From Thiocystis violascens (lineage in GTDB: Bacteria > Pseudomonadota > Gammaproteobacteria > Chromatiales > Chromatiaceae), in assembly GCA_020721065.1 (NCBI GenBank), contig DYNM01000014.1, positions 1 through 64,000 on the forward strand: 64,000 nucleotides of DNA, read 5' to 3'. The notes under the pieces were generated by a model, which was given only the letters and a program-made list of their open reading frames with translations, was not told where the DNA came from and did not search any database. Made by a program: the position numbers and the translations under genes. Below are positions 36,540-45,214 of the stretch, in pieces (position 1 is the first letter of the stretch; the number at the start of each line of letters is the position of its first letter).

Positions 36540-36677
36540 TTAGGATTGACGCAATTGTAAAAAGTTGTCAGTTGTCACTGACAATTATACTTTTTACTGA
36601 CAACTGACAACTAACAACTGACAACTGACAACTGACAACTAAACTAATAGCTTATATCGCAACTGCGTCACTCCTAA
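36540..36677. mobile_element. MITE-like element 2 (terminal inverted repeats, internal heptamers)
   Basis: Left end TTAGGATTGACGCAATTG, right end CAACTGCGTCACTCCTAA, an imperfect 18-bp inverted pair. Inside, AGTTGTCAGTTGTCA (36563-36577) faces the heptamer array at 36596-36640, so the whole can fold into one hairpin. Non-coding, about 138 bp. Confidence 0.7.
36596..36640. repeat. Heptanucleotide tandem repeat (ACTGACA)6
   Basis: Six units of ACTGACA (third unit ACTAACA) plus ACT, 45 bp, located inside MITE-like element 2 between the two barrel/PstS-like cassettes. Confidence 0.95.
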
Positions 36678-36709
36678 TTGCTGTTAACGTTGTCAATACG
36701 AGGATAAGA

Positions 36710-38011
36710 ATGACCGCGTATATTCAATATCAAGCACTTAGTTTATCGTTGCTCACTTTAGTATTATGTGCATCTTTACCTGTTTCAGCAGATGTTAAAC
36801 TCTCTGGATTTGGCACCTTAGGTGGTGCAATATCTGATCAAGATTTTATTTACCAACGGTTTATTGATGATCGTGGAACTGCTTATCGGGATTCAGTGAT
36901 TGGCGCACAAGTTGATGTCACGCATCCAGATGGTTGGGGTTTTACGCTACAAACAAAAGCTGCTGCATCTTCACATAATGATACCGATTGGGAAGCTGTG
37001 TTAAATTGGGCTTTTTTATCATGGCGACCAGCAAACGATTGGTTATTACGCGCCGGACGTTTACGTTTACCACTCATGCTGCATTCAGCAAATAGTGATG
37101 TAGGCGTTACCTTTCCTTTTGTCCGTTTACCGACTGAATTATATTCACTTTTACCCAGTGTAGATGTAAACGGCTTATCCGTAACCAAAACATGGTTAGG
37201 TGATACAACAGAATGGATGCTTGAAGGATATATCGGCAAAACTCACGCTGATTGGCGCTATTATTTACGCGATGGTTTGGAGCCATTATTTCAAAATGGG
37301 ACGCTGTTTTTAGCGTATGATTTCAAAATGATTGGCACAATTCTTTCTCGGGTGAGCGAACGGAATACATGGCGCGTCGGTATTCATTACACGACTGCAA
37401 CATGGGATGCAGGACCAACACCAATTCGGTTTCCTTTTGTACCTCTTATGCCCGGCAGTTCACTCGGTTATTATAAAATCAATCCAGCACTACCCGGTCC
37501 GCCAATTCGTTATGCAAAAGATTATGACGTTTATCTATTCACACTTGGTACGGAAATTCGCTTGCCCCAACATTGGCAACTCACCATTGAATACGGACGG
37601 CGTCATTTCCCAGAAGCTGTGGTTGGTGCCGATACTCACGCTGGTTATCTTGCCTTATCTAAACAAATTGGAAGTTGGACGCCGTATTGCTATTGGGCGG
37701 GCATTCGTTCTGATAATCAAGGATTAAACCTTGCTAAAACGATGAACCGTAATCAATTACCTGCTAGTGTTCCGAACGCAGCACTCATTAATATATCCCA
37801 ACGTGCTGGTGCGGATTTAATTAACCCTTATGAGCAACAATCTCTCGCTTTTGGCACTGCGTATCATCTATCACGCACCAGTTCTTTCAAATTGGAATGG
37901 TTGCACACTCGCACTGGTGCGTTATCAAGTTTTGTCAATGCCCCATTTGGTGAAGATAGCGGCGGACGGCAAATTAATGTGTTTTCGCTGTCTTATAACC
38001 ACACTTTTTGA
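36710..38011 (+). CDS. Outer-membrane beta-barrel (porin-like) protein, copy 2
   Basis: 433 residues; AGGATAAGA precedes the ATG. Seen: signal peptide ending PVSADVK, then LSGFGTLGGAISDQDF, repeated amphipathic strands, and NVFSLSYNHTF with a terminal phenylalanine. It is a diverged paralogue of copy 1: the N-terminus, AFLSWRPANDWLLRAGRLRLP, the YELYS-like loop, ADWRYYLRDG and the last strand all align, while many loops differ. That suggests the two barrels pass or bind different solutes. Followed at once by the second PstS-like gene. Confidence 0.8.
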   Translation: MTAYIQYQALSLSLLTLVLCASLPVSADVKLSGFGTLGGAISDQDFIYQRFIDDRGTAYRDSVIGAQVDVTHPDGWGFTLQTKAAASSHNDTDWEAVLNWAFLSWRPANDWLLRAGRLRLPLMLHSANSDVGVTFPFVRLPTELYSLLPSVDVNGLSVTKTWLGDTTEWMLEGYIGKTHADWRYYLRDGLEPLFQNGTLFLAYDFKMIGTILSRVSERNTWRVGIHYTTATWDAGPTPIRFPFVPLMPGSSLGYYKINPALPGPPIRYAKDYDVYLFTLGTEIRLPQHWQLTIEYGRRHFPEAVVGADTHAGYLALSKQIGSWTPYCYWAGIRSDNQGLNLAKTMNRNQLPASVPNAALINISQRAGADLINPYEQQSLAFGTAYHLSRTSSFKLEWLHTRTGALSSFVNAPFGEDSGGRQINVFSLSYNHTF

Positions 38012-38033
38012 GGGTTGAGTGAGGGTTGATGCG

Positions 38034-38432
38034 ATGCCAATTTTTTTAATCTTGTTATTGTTATCTGCACCGCCTGCTATTGCTGATCTCAGTATTATTG
38101 GTCATGCGACGGTGCCACTATTAGATCAAGCGACGTTACAACGAATTTATACCGGCAAAACGGTGTCGCTCAATGGTGTGCGATTAACTCCAGTTAATCT
38201 TCCGCCCAATCATCCGCTGCGCACGCAATTTTTACGCAATTATTTAGAACGCGATGAAAATGATTACACGGGTTATTGGACAGTGCGATGCTATGTGGGT
38301 AAAGGTGTTCCGCCGCAAGAATTACATTCTGCTGCTGATGTTTTACAATTTGTTGTCAATCATGCTGGTGCAATTGGCTATGTTGATGAAGGTGATTTAA
38401 CGCCAGAAGTTAAAGTACTATTAAAAAAATAG
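38034..38432 (+). CDS. Short PstS-like periplasmic protein, copy 2
   Basis: 132 residues from ATG 38034, preceded by GAGGG; a GTG at 38019 is possible. Seen: signal peptide PIFLILLLLSAPPAIADL, then IIGHATVPLLDQATLQRIYTGK, PVNLPPNHPLRTQFLR, RCYVGKGVPPQEL and HAGAIGYVDEGDL. It aligns without gaps of note to copy 1, with roughly half the residues identical by eye. Like copy 1 it has only the first part of a PstS-like fold. Located 22 bases after the barrel gene, repeating the order of the first cassette. Confidence 0.8.
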   Translation: MPIFLILLLLSAPPAIADLSIIGHATVPLLDQATLQRIYTGKTVSLNGVRLTPVNLPPNHPLRTQFLRNYLERDENDYTGYWTVRCYVGKGVPPQELHSAADVLQFVVNHAGAIGYVDEGDLTPEVKVLLKK

Positions 38433-38510
38433 TGGGTCGCAATGTTTCAGTAATGGCACACGACCACACAATCAATGATCTGAGTGTTTACTAAAAATGT
38501 TTCTTTGGCA

Positions 38511-39257
38511 ATGATGACACCAACTCCCGCAGTTTTAATTGAAAATTTGAACTTTTCTTATGGCGCAGCGCGGGTATTGGAACAGATCAATTTAAGCATT
38601 ATGCCCGGCGAATTTATTGGTTTAGTTGGGCCCAACGCTGGCGGCAAAAGTACGCTGTTGAAATTGATTTTAGGTCTGCTTGAACCGCAAACCGGACGGA
38701 TTGAAGTGCTCGGACAAACGCCGCGCCGCGCCGCTCGCCGCGTGGGTTATGTGCCGCAATTCCCTAATTTTGCCCGCGATTTTCCGATTTCGGTAGTGGA
38801 AGTGGTGGCGTTGGGCTGCCTCAGCGGGAGCGCGATTTGGAGCCAGCGCCGCGCCGCTGATCGTGCCGCAGCGCAGCAGGCGTTGGCGGAAGTGGAGGCG
38901 CTTGATTTGGCAACGCGGCGGTTGGGGACTTTATCGGGCGGGCAATTGCAGCGGGTGTTGCTGGCGCGGGCGCTGGTGAGTGCGCCGGAGATGTTGATTC
39001 TCGACGAGCCGACCGCGAACATCGATCAGCGCGTGGAAGGCGAGATTTTTAACCTGTTGGCGACTTTGAATCAGCGCCTCACGATTATCGTGGTTTCGCA
39101 CGACATCGCGTTTATTTCCGCATACGTCAGCCGCGTTGCCTGTCTCAATCGCACCCTGCTGGATCACGACACGGCGGCGGTGGACGACCACATCATGTCG
39201 CAACTCTACGGCGGGCACATTCGCCGCATCACGCATCGGCACCCCCACCATGACTGA
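38511..39257 (+). CDS. znuC: Zinc/manganese ABC transporter ATP-binding protein
   Basis: 248 residues from ATG 38511; ATG 38514 and an upstream GTG are alternatives. Seen: Walker A GPNAGGKST, Q-loop YVPQF, signature LSGGQLQR, Walker B MLILDEPT and the switch histidine VVSHD. The QFPNFARDFPISVVEVV region and the histidine-rich tail (THRHPHHD) fit the ZnuC/metal-uptake group. The stop overlaps the start of the membrane subunit. No znuA or zur is adjacent and no Zur-box-like palindrome was seen upstream. Confidence 0.88.
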   Translation: MMTPTPAVLIENLNFSYGAARVLEQINLSIMPGEFIGLVGPNAGGKSTLLKLILGLLEPQTGRIEVLGQTPRRAARRVGYVPQFPNFARDFPISVVEVVALGCLSGSAIWSQRRAADRAAAQQALAEVEALDLATRRLGTLSGGQLQRVLLARALVSAPEMLILDEPTANIDQRVEGEIFNLLATLNQRLTIIVVSHDIAFISAYVSRVACLNRTLLDHDTAAVDDHIMSQLYGGHIRRITHRHPHHD

Positions 39258-40095
39258 TTTTTTGACTGCATTGATTGCACACAGTTTTTTGCAAACCGCG
39301 CTGCTCGCGGGGCTATTGGCGAGCGTTGGCTGCGGAGTGATTGGCACCTTCGTGGTGGTCAAACGGATCACGTTTATGGCAGGCGGCATCGCTCACGCTG
39401 TGCTCGGCGGCATGGGCGCGGCGCTGTATTACGGCATTGACCCATTATTGGGCGCATTGGCGGCAGCAATTTTGGCGGCGTTAATTATTGGCACAGTGCG
39501 GCTAAAATGGCAGGCGCAAGAAGATACGTTAATTGGCGCGTTGTGGGCGGTGGGAATGGCGATTGGAATTTTATTTATTGCCAAAACGCCGGGCTATGCG
39601 ACGGATTTAATGAGCTTTTTGTTCGGAAATATCTTATTGGTGCCGCCGCGAGAATTATGGTTAATGGCGGGTTTAGATGGGATTTTATTATTGACTGTCG
39701 GCGTGTTTTATCGCCAATTCTTGCTCGTTACCTTTGACGAAGAATTCGCCCGCTTGCGCGGAGTGCCGGTGACTTTTTTCTATTTACTGCTGCTGTGTTT
39801 AGTCGCCATCACCGTTGTGTTGTTAATTCAAGTCGTCGGCTTAATTTTGGTGATTGCATTATTAACGCTGCCGGCAGCAATTGCCGGTCATTATGTGCAT
39901 TCATTAGCGGGGATGATGGGAGTGGCGACGCTGCTGGGTGGCGCATTCACCACCTTAGGTTTGGGATTGTCTTATGCGCCCGATTTACCTGCCGGACCGA
40001 CGATGATTTTATTGGCGGGAGGTATTTATATCGCCTCGGCGCTGCTCAGTCATTTCATCACCCACCGCCAAGCGCGGCGGCAGGCGACGATCTGA
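39250..40095 (+). CDS. znuB: Zinc/manganese ABC transporter permease
   Basis: 281 residues from ATG 39250, overlapping znuC by eight bases. Eight or so hydrophobic segments. Seen: GCGVIGTFVVVKRITFMAGGIAHAVLGGMG, the conserved region of ZnuB/MntB permeases including the cytoplasmic coupling helix, and FDEEFARLRGVPV in a later loop. It forms the inner-membrane channel of the divalent-metal importer with the ATPase upstream. Its stop is one base from the stop of the converging peptidase gene. Confidence 0.9.
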   Translation: MTDFLTALIAHSFLQTALLAGLLASVGCGVIGTFVVVKRITFMAGGIAHAVLGGMGAALYYGIDPLLGALAAAILAALIIGTVRLKWQAQEDTLIGALWAVGMAIGILFIAKTPGYATDLMSFLFGNILLVPPRELWLMAGLDGILLLTVGVFYRQFLLVTFDEEFARLRGVPVTFFYLLLLCLVAITVVLLIQVVGLILVIALLTLPAAIAGHYVHSLAGMMGVATLLGGAFTTLGLGLSYAPDLPAGPTMILLAGGIYIASALLSHFITHRQARRQATI

Positions 40096-40096
40096 A

Positions 40097-41023
40097 TTAG
40101 CCAGCCGGGTTAGGAACCGTGCGCCACGCCGTGTCACTGTTCAGATACGGCATCGGATCAAGCGGACGGTTAGCGCGGAGCACTTCAAAATGCACATGCG
40201 GACCGGTCGCCGTTCCCGATGTCCCGACGCTGGCGATCTGCTGGCCGCGCTGCACCTGCTGCCCAACGCGCACCAGATTATTGGCGTTGTGCGCGTAACG
40301 TGTGACCAAACCGTTGTCGTGCCGAATGTCAATCACGCGCCCGTAGCCGCTGCGCGTCCCGCTATAAATCACCTCTCCTGCCGCTACTGCCGCAATCGGC
40401 GTCCCGCGAGCGCAAGCAATATCAACGCCTTCGTGGAACATCCGCACCCGTTTGGTGGGATGAATCCGATAGCCAAACCGCGACGAAACATAGCCCGACC
40501 GCACCGGCCAGCTTGATGGCGCAGTCACCGTGCGCCCTTCTAGTCGCAGGTCTTTTTCCACCAACAACTCATCCAACACATCCAACTTCTGCTGCCGATC
40601 CACCAGCGCATCAACCACGCTGCCCAGCTCGTTGGCAAGCTCTTTAATCGTGTAATCACGCACGCGCTGGCGCTCCGCGCCGCCCTGCGGTGGTGGATTG
40701 ACGAAATCAAACTCACGCGGATCCAAACCCGCCAGCTTCACCAACCGCTCGCCCAGCGCGTTGAGGCGCAACAATTCCGCCTCCATCGCCGCCAACTGCG
40801 CGGCCATTGCATTCACATCCTCCGCTGCGCCCGCAGTTGGAGCGACATCTAAAATGATTTCGCCGCCATCACTGGCGGCGAAAATGGCGCTGGCGGCGTC
40901 AGAATCAGCAGAATGCGCCAGCCAAAATCCCAAGCCGGCTCCCGCCGGCATTAAACACAACACGGCCAAAAGTATGACAAAGGCCGATCCGCGAACAGGT
41001 AAATGATGATCGTGGTGGTACAT
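40097..41023 (-). CDS. M23-family metallopeptidase (LytM-like)
   Basis: 308 residues from ATG 41023, preceded by AGAGAG; longer in-frame codons overlap the divergent dciA gene. Seen: one N-terminal transmembrane helix (AFVILLAVLCLMPAGAGLGFWL), a coiled region (about 60-160), then the peptidase M23 domain with zinc-ligand motifs FHEGVDIACARG and HVHFEVLRANRP. It would act on peptidoglycan cross-bridges or, if inactive, as an amidase activator; the ligands HxxxD and HxH appear intact. Neighbourhood with dciA and lpxC is the usual one in gammaproteobacteria. Confidence 0.88.
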   Translation of the reverse strand: MYHHDHHLPVRGSAFVILLAVLCLMPAGAGLGFWLAHSADSDAASAIFAASDGGEIILDVAPTAGAAEDVNAMAAQLAAMEAELLRLNALGERLVKLAGLDPREFDFVNPPPQGGAERQRVRDYTIKELANELGSVVDALVDRQQKLDVLDELLVEKDLRLEGRTVTAPSSWPVRSGYVSSRFGYRIHPTKRVRMFHEGVDIACARGTPIAAVAAGEVIYSGTRSGYGRVIDIRHDNGLVTRYAHNANNLVRVGQQVQRGQQIASVGTSGTATGPHVHFEVLRANRPLDPMPYLNSDTAWRTVPNPAG

Positions 41024-41058
41024 TCGTTTCTCTCTTGGTTTTGACTTGAGTGGACAAC

Positions 41059-41508
41059 ATGAACGCCAAGCCCGTTGGCGCGTTATTGAGCAACCATCCG
41101 TTGCTCCAAACTCTGTTGCAACAGCGCCAGCACGACGCGGAACTGTTGGCGGTGGTACGCGCCCAACTTCCGCCAGCGATGCGGGCACATTGTTTAGATG
41201 TTCGCCGCCATGAGCAGCGCCTAACGCTGTGTTTGGACTCGCCCGCGTGGTTGACGCGGCTGCGCTTCATGGCGACTGATCTGGTCGCAGCGTTGGCGAG
41301 TTATCAGATCAATGAGATTCAAGGACGCATCCAACTTGCCCCGCCACCAGCGCCCAGCGCCAGCCCGCTGCGCTCCCCGCTATCTGCGACTGCTGCCGCG
41401 CACCTGCGCAGTGCCGCTGCCGCCACCGCTGATCCTGATTTACAACACTTATTTTTACAGTTGGCGCGTCATCACACCGCAACTGATGCAGAGTTAGAGC
41501 GCAGTTAG
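41059..41508 (+). CDS. DciA/DUF721-family protein
   Basis: 149 residues from ATG 41059 (GTG 41050 also possible). Seen: the DUF721 core with [49 protein letters not shown] and a low-complexity proline/alanine/serine linker. DciA-type proteins interact with the replicative helicase where DnaC is missing. The 3' end overlaps the converging lpxC gene by 15 bases. The lpxC-dciA-M23 neighbourhood supports the call. Confidence 0.85.
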   Translation: MNAKPVGALLSNHPLLQTLLQQRQHDAELLAVVRAQLPPAMRAHCLDVRRHEQRLTLCLDSPAWLTRLRFMATDLVAALASYQINEIQGRIQLAPPPAPSASPLRSPLSATAAAHLRSAAAATADPDLQHLFLQLARHHTATDAELERS

Positions 41509-42420
41509 CGGCTGGGCATAGCAAATCGGCGCGGCTGCCGGGTCTTCAAACGACACCGCTTCCCACGCAGTGGCATCGGCCATCAGCGTCCGCAACAGCG
41601 CGTTATTGAGCGCGTGCCCGGATTTGTGCGCCGTGAAAGCACCGATGAGCGTGTGGCCGAGCAGATACAGATCGCCAATGGCATCCAAAATTTTGTGCTT
41701 CACACATTCATCTTCATAACGCAGCCCTTCTTCGTTGAGCACGCGATATTCATCAATCACAACGGCGTTATCCAAGCTGCCACCCAACGCGAGCTGATGC
41801 TGGCGCAGGGTTTCAATCTCGCGCAAAAAACCAAAAGTGCGGGCGCGACTGACTTCGCGGACAAAGGAAGCGGTGGAGAAATCAATGATTGCCCGATTGG
41901 TGTGGGCGCTGAAGGCGGGATGATCGAAATCAATCGAAAAATCCACCCGAAAGCCGTTGTACGGCGTGAACTGAGCGAACTTATCGCCGTCGCGGACTTC
42001 CACCGGGCGCTTGATGCGAATGAAGCGTTTAGGGCGATTTTGTTCTTCAATGCCCGCTGCTTGCAGCAAAAACACGAAGGGTGCGGCGCTGCCGTCCATG
42101 ATCGGCACTTCCGCTGCGCCAACATCAATCAACAGATTGTCAATGCCCAGCCCCGCGCAGGCCGCCAACACATGCTCAACGGTAGACACGCGCTCACCGC
42201 CTTGCGCCAAAGTGGTGGACAGCCGAGTGTCGGCGACATTGAACGGAGTCGCTTTGATGTCAACCGGTGGCGTGAGATCAACGCGGCGAAACAAGATACC
42301 CGTATCGGGCGGAGCAGGGCGGAGGGTGAGCTCGATCTTCGCGCCGGTGTGCAGTCCAATTCCGGTCGTGCCAATCGCAGTTTTTAAGGTACGTTGCCTG
42401 AGCATCGTTCGGGTCTCCAT
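41494..42420 (-). CDS. lpxC: UDP-3-O-acyl-N-acetylglucosamine deacetylase
   Basis: 308 residues; an internal ATG (42405) directly before LRQRTLK also fits the family N-terminus. LpxC is the zinc deacetylase that commits lipid A synthesis. Seen: GIGLHTG, the zinc-ligand histidine in [18 protein letters not shown], and [16 protein letters not shown] with the second histidine and aspartate ligands; the last [10 protein letters not shown] holds the catalytic histidine. All present. Last gene of the dcw cluster. Confidence 0.97.
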   Translation of the reverse strand: METRTMLRQRTLKTAIGTTGIGLHTGAKIELTLRPAPPDTGILFRRVDLTPPVDIKATPFNVADTRLSTTLAQGGERVSTVEHVLAACAGLGIDNLLIDVGAAEVPIMDGSAAPFVFLLQAAGIEEQNRPKRFIRIKRPVEVRDGDKFAQFTPYNGFRVDFSIDFDHPAFSAHTNRAIIDFSTASFVREVSRARTFGFLREIETLRQHQLALGGSLDNAVVIDEYRVLNEEGLRYEDECVKHKILDAIGDLYLLGHTLIGAFTAHKSGHALNNALLRTLMADATAWEAVSFEDPAAAPICYAQPLTAL

Positions 42421-42463
42421 CGCTCCACAGTGGCTGACGGCGGGTCATGCGGAGCGACCGGGC

Positions 42464-42496
42464 GGTGTGATTCAGCATTCCCGGCTGAATCACACC
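42464..42496. other. Long perfect hairpin between ftsZ and lpxC
   Basis: GGTGTGATTCAGC / GCTGAATCACACC, 13-bp perfect stem, loop ATTCCCG. There is no T run, so it is not a standard terminator. It lies in the presumed 5' leader of lpxC, about 45 bases from the start. Confidence 0.7.
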
Positions 42497-42605
42497 TGAT
42501 GTCTGATCGTCATCGCATTGTTCTAAGCGCACATAACGGCGCAATTAGTGGTCAGCCTAGGGTTTTCCCGAACTTTTTTCAAGTGTAATGTTGATTAAAG
42601 CACAA

Positions 42606-42632
42606 GGTTATTGTTTTTTATAACAATAAACC
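42606..42632 (-). terminator. AT-rich hairpin after ftsZ, possible terminator
   Basis: GGTTATTGTT / AACAATAAACC with one bulged A and a TTTTAT loop, 20 bases past the ftsZ stop on the minus strand. The stem is AT-rich and the tail is weak, so termination would be partial at best. Confidence 0.35.
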
Positions 42633-42651
42633 CCCACGAACTCACGCAAGA

Positions 42652-43818
42652 TCAATCGGCTTGCCGCCGTAAAAAAGCGGGAATATCAAGGTAATCATCA
42701 TCAATCGCTTCCGAAGCAATCGCTGCTCCGCCGCGCCGGTAAATCGCCGGCCGCCGTTCCATTTCACGGTAATCAGGCTGCCCATCGCCCGCGTCTACCG
42801 CCACCAAGCGAATTCCCGGCTCGGCATGAGCACCGCCGCGTTTGTGCGCACTCGCCGCCCGCCGTTCGCCGAGACCCGTTGCCACCACCGTCACCCGCAG
42901 CTCGTCTTCCAAATCCATATCGACGACCGTACCGACGACCACCGTTGCCTCATCATCGGCAAAATCGCGCACCGTGCTGCCGACCTCATCAAACTCGCCG
43001 ATAGTCAGATTCAGCCCGGCGGTGATGTTGACCAAAATGCCCTTGGCACCCGCCAAGTCGATGTCTTCCAACAACGGACTTTTGATCGCCGCTTCCGCTG
43101 CTTCTCGCGCCCGATTCGCACCAGTCGCCGAGCCGGTGCCCATCATTGCAACGCCCATATTCGACATCACCGTCTTCACGTCGGCAAAGTCCACGTTAAT
43201 CAAACCGCGCCGCGTAATCAGCTCGGCGATGCCCTGCGTCGCATTCAGCAGCACATCATTCGCCGCTTTGAACGCATCCAACAAACTCATGTCTTTACCG
43301 AGCACTGCCAGCAGCTTTTCATTCGGAATGGTGATCAGCGAATCGACCGATTTTGCCAACTCCGCGATGCCTTCCTCAGCGACGCGCCGCCGTTTTGCGC
43401 CTTCAAACGGAAATGGTTTGGTGACAACGGCGACCGTCAAAATGCCCAATTCCTTGGCGACCTGCGCCACGACTGGAGCCGCACCAGTGCCGGTGCCGCC
43501 ACCCATGCCCGCCGTGATAAACACCATATCTGCGCCTTCCAGCGCCTCATGAATCCGATCCCGATCTTCAATCGCCGAATTGCGACCGACATCAGGATCA
43601 GCGCCAGCGCCCAGCCCTTTGGTGATGCCTGCGCCCAATTGCAAAATCGTCTTCACATTCGAGCTTTTGAGCGCCTGCGCGTCAGTATTGGCGCAGATAA
43701 ATTCCACGCCCTCAATGGTGGACGCGACCATATGATTGACAGCATTGCTGCCGCCGCCGCCGACGCCGATGACCTTAATCACCGCATTCGGATGGTTGTT
43801 GTCTACGATTTCAAACAT
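42652..43818 (-). CDS. ftsZ: Cell-division GTPase FtsZ
   Basis: 388 residues. FtsZ polymerises into the cytokinetic ring. Seen: VIGVGGGGSNAVNHM, ICANTDAQAL, the tubulin signature GGGTGTGAAPVVA near residue 105, the T7 synergy loop region NVDFADVKTVM, and the C-terminal FtsA/ZipA-binding peptide DYLDIPAFLRRQ. Complete. It follows ftsA with a 131-base gap that probably holds its own promoter. Confidence 0.98.
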   Translation of the reverse strand: MFEIVDNNHPNAVIKVIGVGGGGSNAVNHMVASTIEGVEFICANTDAQALKSSNVKTILQLGAGITKGLGAGADPDVGRNSAIEDRDRIHEALEGADMVFITAGMGGGTGTGAAPVVAQVAKELGILTVAVVTKPFPFEGAKRRRVAEEGIAELAKSVDSLITIPNEKLLAVLGKDMSLLDAFKAANDVLLNATQGIAELITRRGLINVDFADVKTVMSNMGVAMMGTGSATGANRAREAAEAAIKSPLLEDIDLAGAKGILVNITAGLNLTIGEFDEVGSTVRDFADDEATVVVGTVVDMDLEDELRVTVVATGLGERRAASAHKRGGAHAEPGIRLVAVDAGDGQPDYREMERRPAIYRRGGAAIASEAIDDDYLDIPAFLRRQAD

Positions 43819-43949
43819 CGGTCAAGCTCCTGATTGCGCTCGCGCAACCTTAAAAACAGCGTTAAGTCACACACCAGTTTGTGTACGACCGCCTTTCGAC
43901 ATCTTCACACGCCTTCTGGCATCTGGCATCTGACGCAGCCGCATGTGCG

Positions 43950-45209
43950 CTAAAAATTCCCCTGAAACCAACTGCGCATCCGCGTCCAAGTACCTTTCAA
44001 ACCCTGCTGTTCAACCATTTCTGGATTGGGCGCAAAGCGATGTTGACGCGCATAAATCAACAGCCCCACGCCGGTAGCATGAATCGGATTATTGACCACC
44101 TCATCCATGCCAATCACATGCTGCGGCAAACCCAACCGCACCGGCATTTGAAACACCGATTCCGCCAACTCCAACAGCCCTTCCATCTTGGCACTGCCGC
44201 CGGTGAGCACCACGCCGCCCGCGATCAAATCCTCAAAGCTACTGCGGCGTAACTCGTTGTGCAGCAAAGTCAAAAGCTCCTCATAACGCGGCTCCACCAC
44301 CTCCGCCAACGCTTGTCGCGCCAGCCGACGCGGTGGACGATCACCGATGCTCGGCACCTCAATCGTTTCGCCGCTGCCGGTCAATTGCGTCAACGCGCAA
44401 GCGTGATTCACCTTAATCAATTCCGCGTGTTGCGTGGGCGTCCGCAGCGCGACGGCGATGTCATTGGTGACTTGATCACCCGCAATTGGAATTACCGCCG
44501 TATGACGAATTGCGCCATCAGTGAACACCGCCAAATCCGTCGTGCCGCCGCCAATATCGACCACGCACACGCCTAGCTCCTTTTCATCCTCACTGAGCAC
44601 GGCATAACTCGAACTCAACTGCGCTAACACCAGATCATCCACCGCCAACCCGCAGCGTTCGATGCACTTTTTGATGTTCTGCGCAGCACTCACCGCACCC
44701 GTCACCATGTGGACTCGCGCCTCCAGCCGCACCCCACACATGCCAATCGGTTCGCGGATACCTTCTTGATTATCAATGATAAATTCCTGCGGCAGGATGT
44801 GCAGGATTTTCTGATCCGCCGGAATTGCCACCGCACGCGCCGCATCAATCACGCGATCTACATCCGCTTGCGACACCTCGACTTCTTTAATCGCCGTGAT
44901 GCCGTGCGAATTGAGACTGCGCACATGGCTACCCGCAATGCCGGCATAGACCGAATTGATTTCACAACCCGCCATCAATTCCGCTTCTTCCACCGCCCGC
45001 TGAATCGCTTGAACAGTGGATTCAATATCCACCACCACGCCTTTTTTTAATCCGCGTGACGGATGAACACCGATGCCGATGATTTCAATTTGATCATCAT
45101 CTTTTAATTCACCGACCAGACAGGCAATTTTTGACGTGCCAATGTCCAATCCCACTAACAAATTTTTATCGTTACGTCTGTCGTTACGTTTATCGTTACG
45201 TCGCGGCAT
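43950..45209 (-). CDS. ftsA: Cell-division protein FtsA
   Basis: 419 residues. Actin-like membrane tether of the Z-ring. Seen: LLVGLDIGTSKIACLVGE (phosphate 1), VVDIGGGTTDLAVF (phosphate 2), and GGVVLTGGSAKMEGL (adenosine) plus a C-terminal amphipathic helix WTRMRSWFQGNF. Odd: the start is PRRNDKRNDRRNDKN, three RND units made by a 12-base tandem repeat (CGTAACGAYARA), giving a basic N-terminal tail longer than in E. coli FtsA. Five bases separate it from ftsQ. Confidence 0.97.
   Translation of the reverse strand: MPRRNDKRNDRRNDKNLLVGLDIGTSKIACLVGELKDDDQIEIIGIGVHPSRGLKKGVVVDIESTVQAIQRAVEEAELMAGCEINSVYAGIAGSHVRSLNSHGITAIKEVEVSQADVDRVIDAARAVAIPADQKILHILPQEFIIDNQEGIREPIGMCGVRLEARVHMVTGAVSAAQNIKKCIERCGLAVDDLVLAQLSSSYAVLSEDEKELGVCVVDIGGGTTDLAVFTDGAIRHTAVIPIAGDQVTNDIAVALRTPTQHAELIKVNHACALTQLTGSGETIEVPSIGDRPPRRLARQALAEVVEPRYEELLTLLHNELRRSSFEDLIAGGVVLTGGSAKMEGLLELAESVFQMPVRLGLPQHVIGMDEVVNNPIHATGVGLLIYARQHRFAPNPEMVEQQGLKGTWTRMRSWFQGNF
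45165..45205. repeat. 12-base tandem repeat in the ftsA start
   Basis: Minus-strand units CGTAACGATAAA, CGTAACGACAGA, CGTAACGATAAA encode RNDK/RNDR/RNDK at the very start of FtsA. Confidence 0.85.
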
Positions 45210-45214
45210 CCAAT

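Noticed and set aside
36596..36640. Possible CRISPR array
   Set aside because: The repeats are 7 bases in direct tandem without spacers, and no cas gene is present.
38433..38510. Zur box ahead of znuC
   Set aside because: No palindrome resembling the Zur consensus was found in this stretch.
41614..42387. 257-codon open frame opposite lpxC
   Set aside because: Shadow of lpxC; low-complexity translation without family features.
42826..43833. Long open frame on the plus strand opposite ftsZ
   Set aside because: Exact shadow of ftsZ with no recognisable domain.
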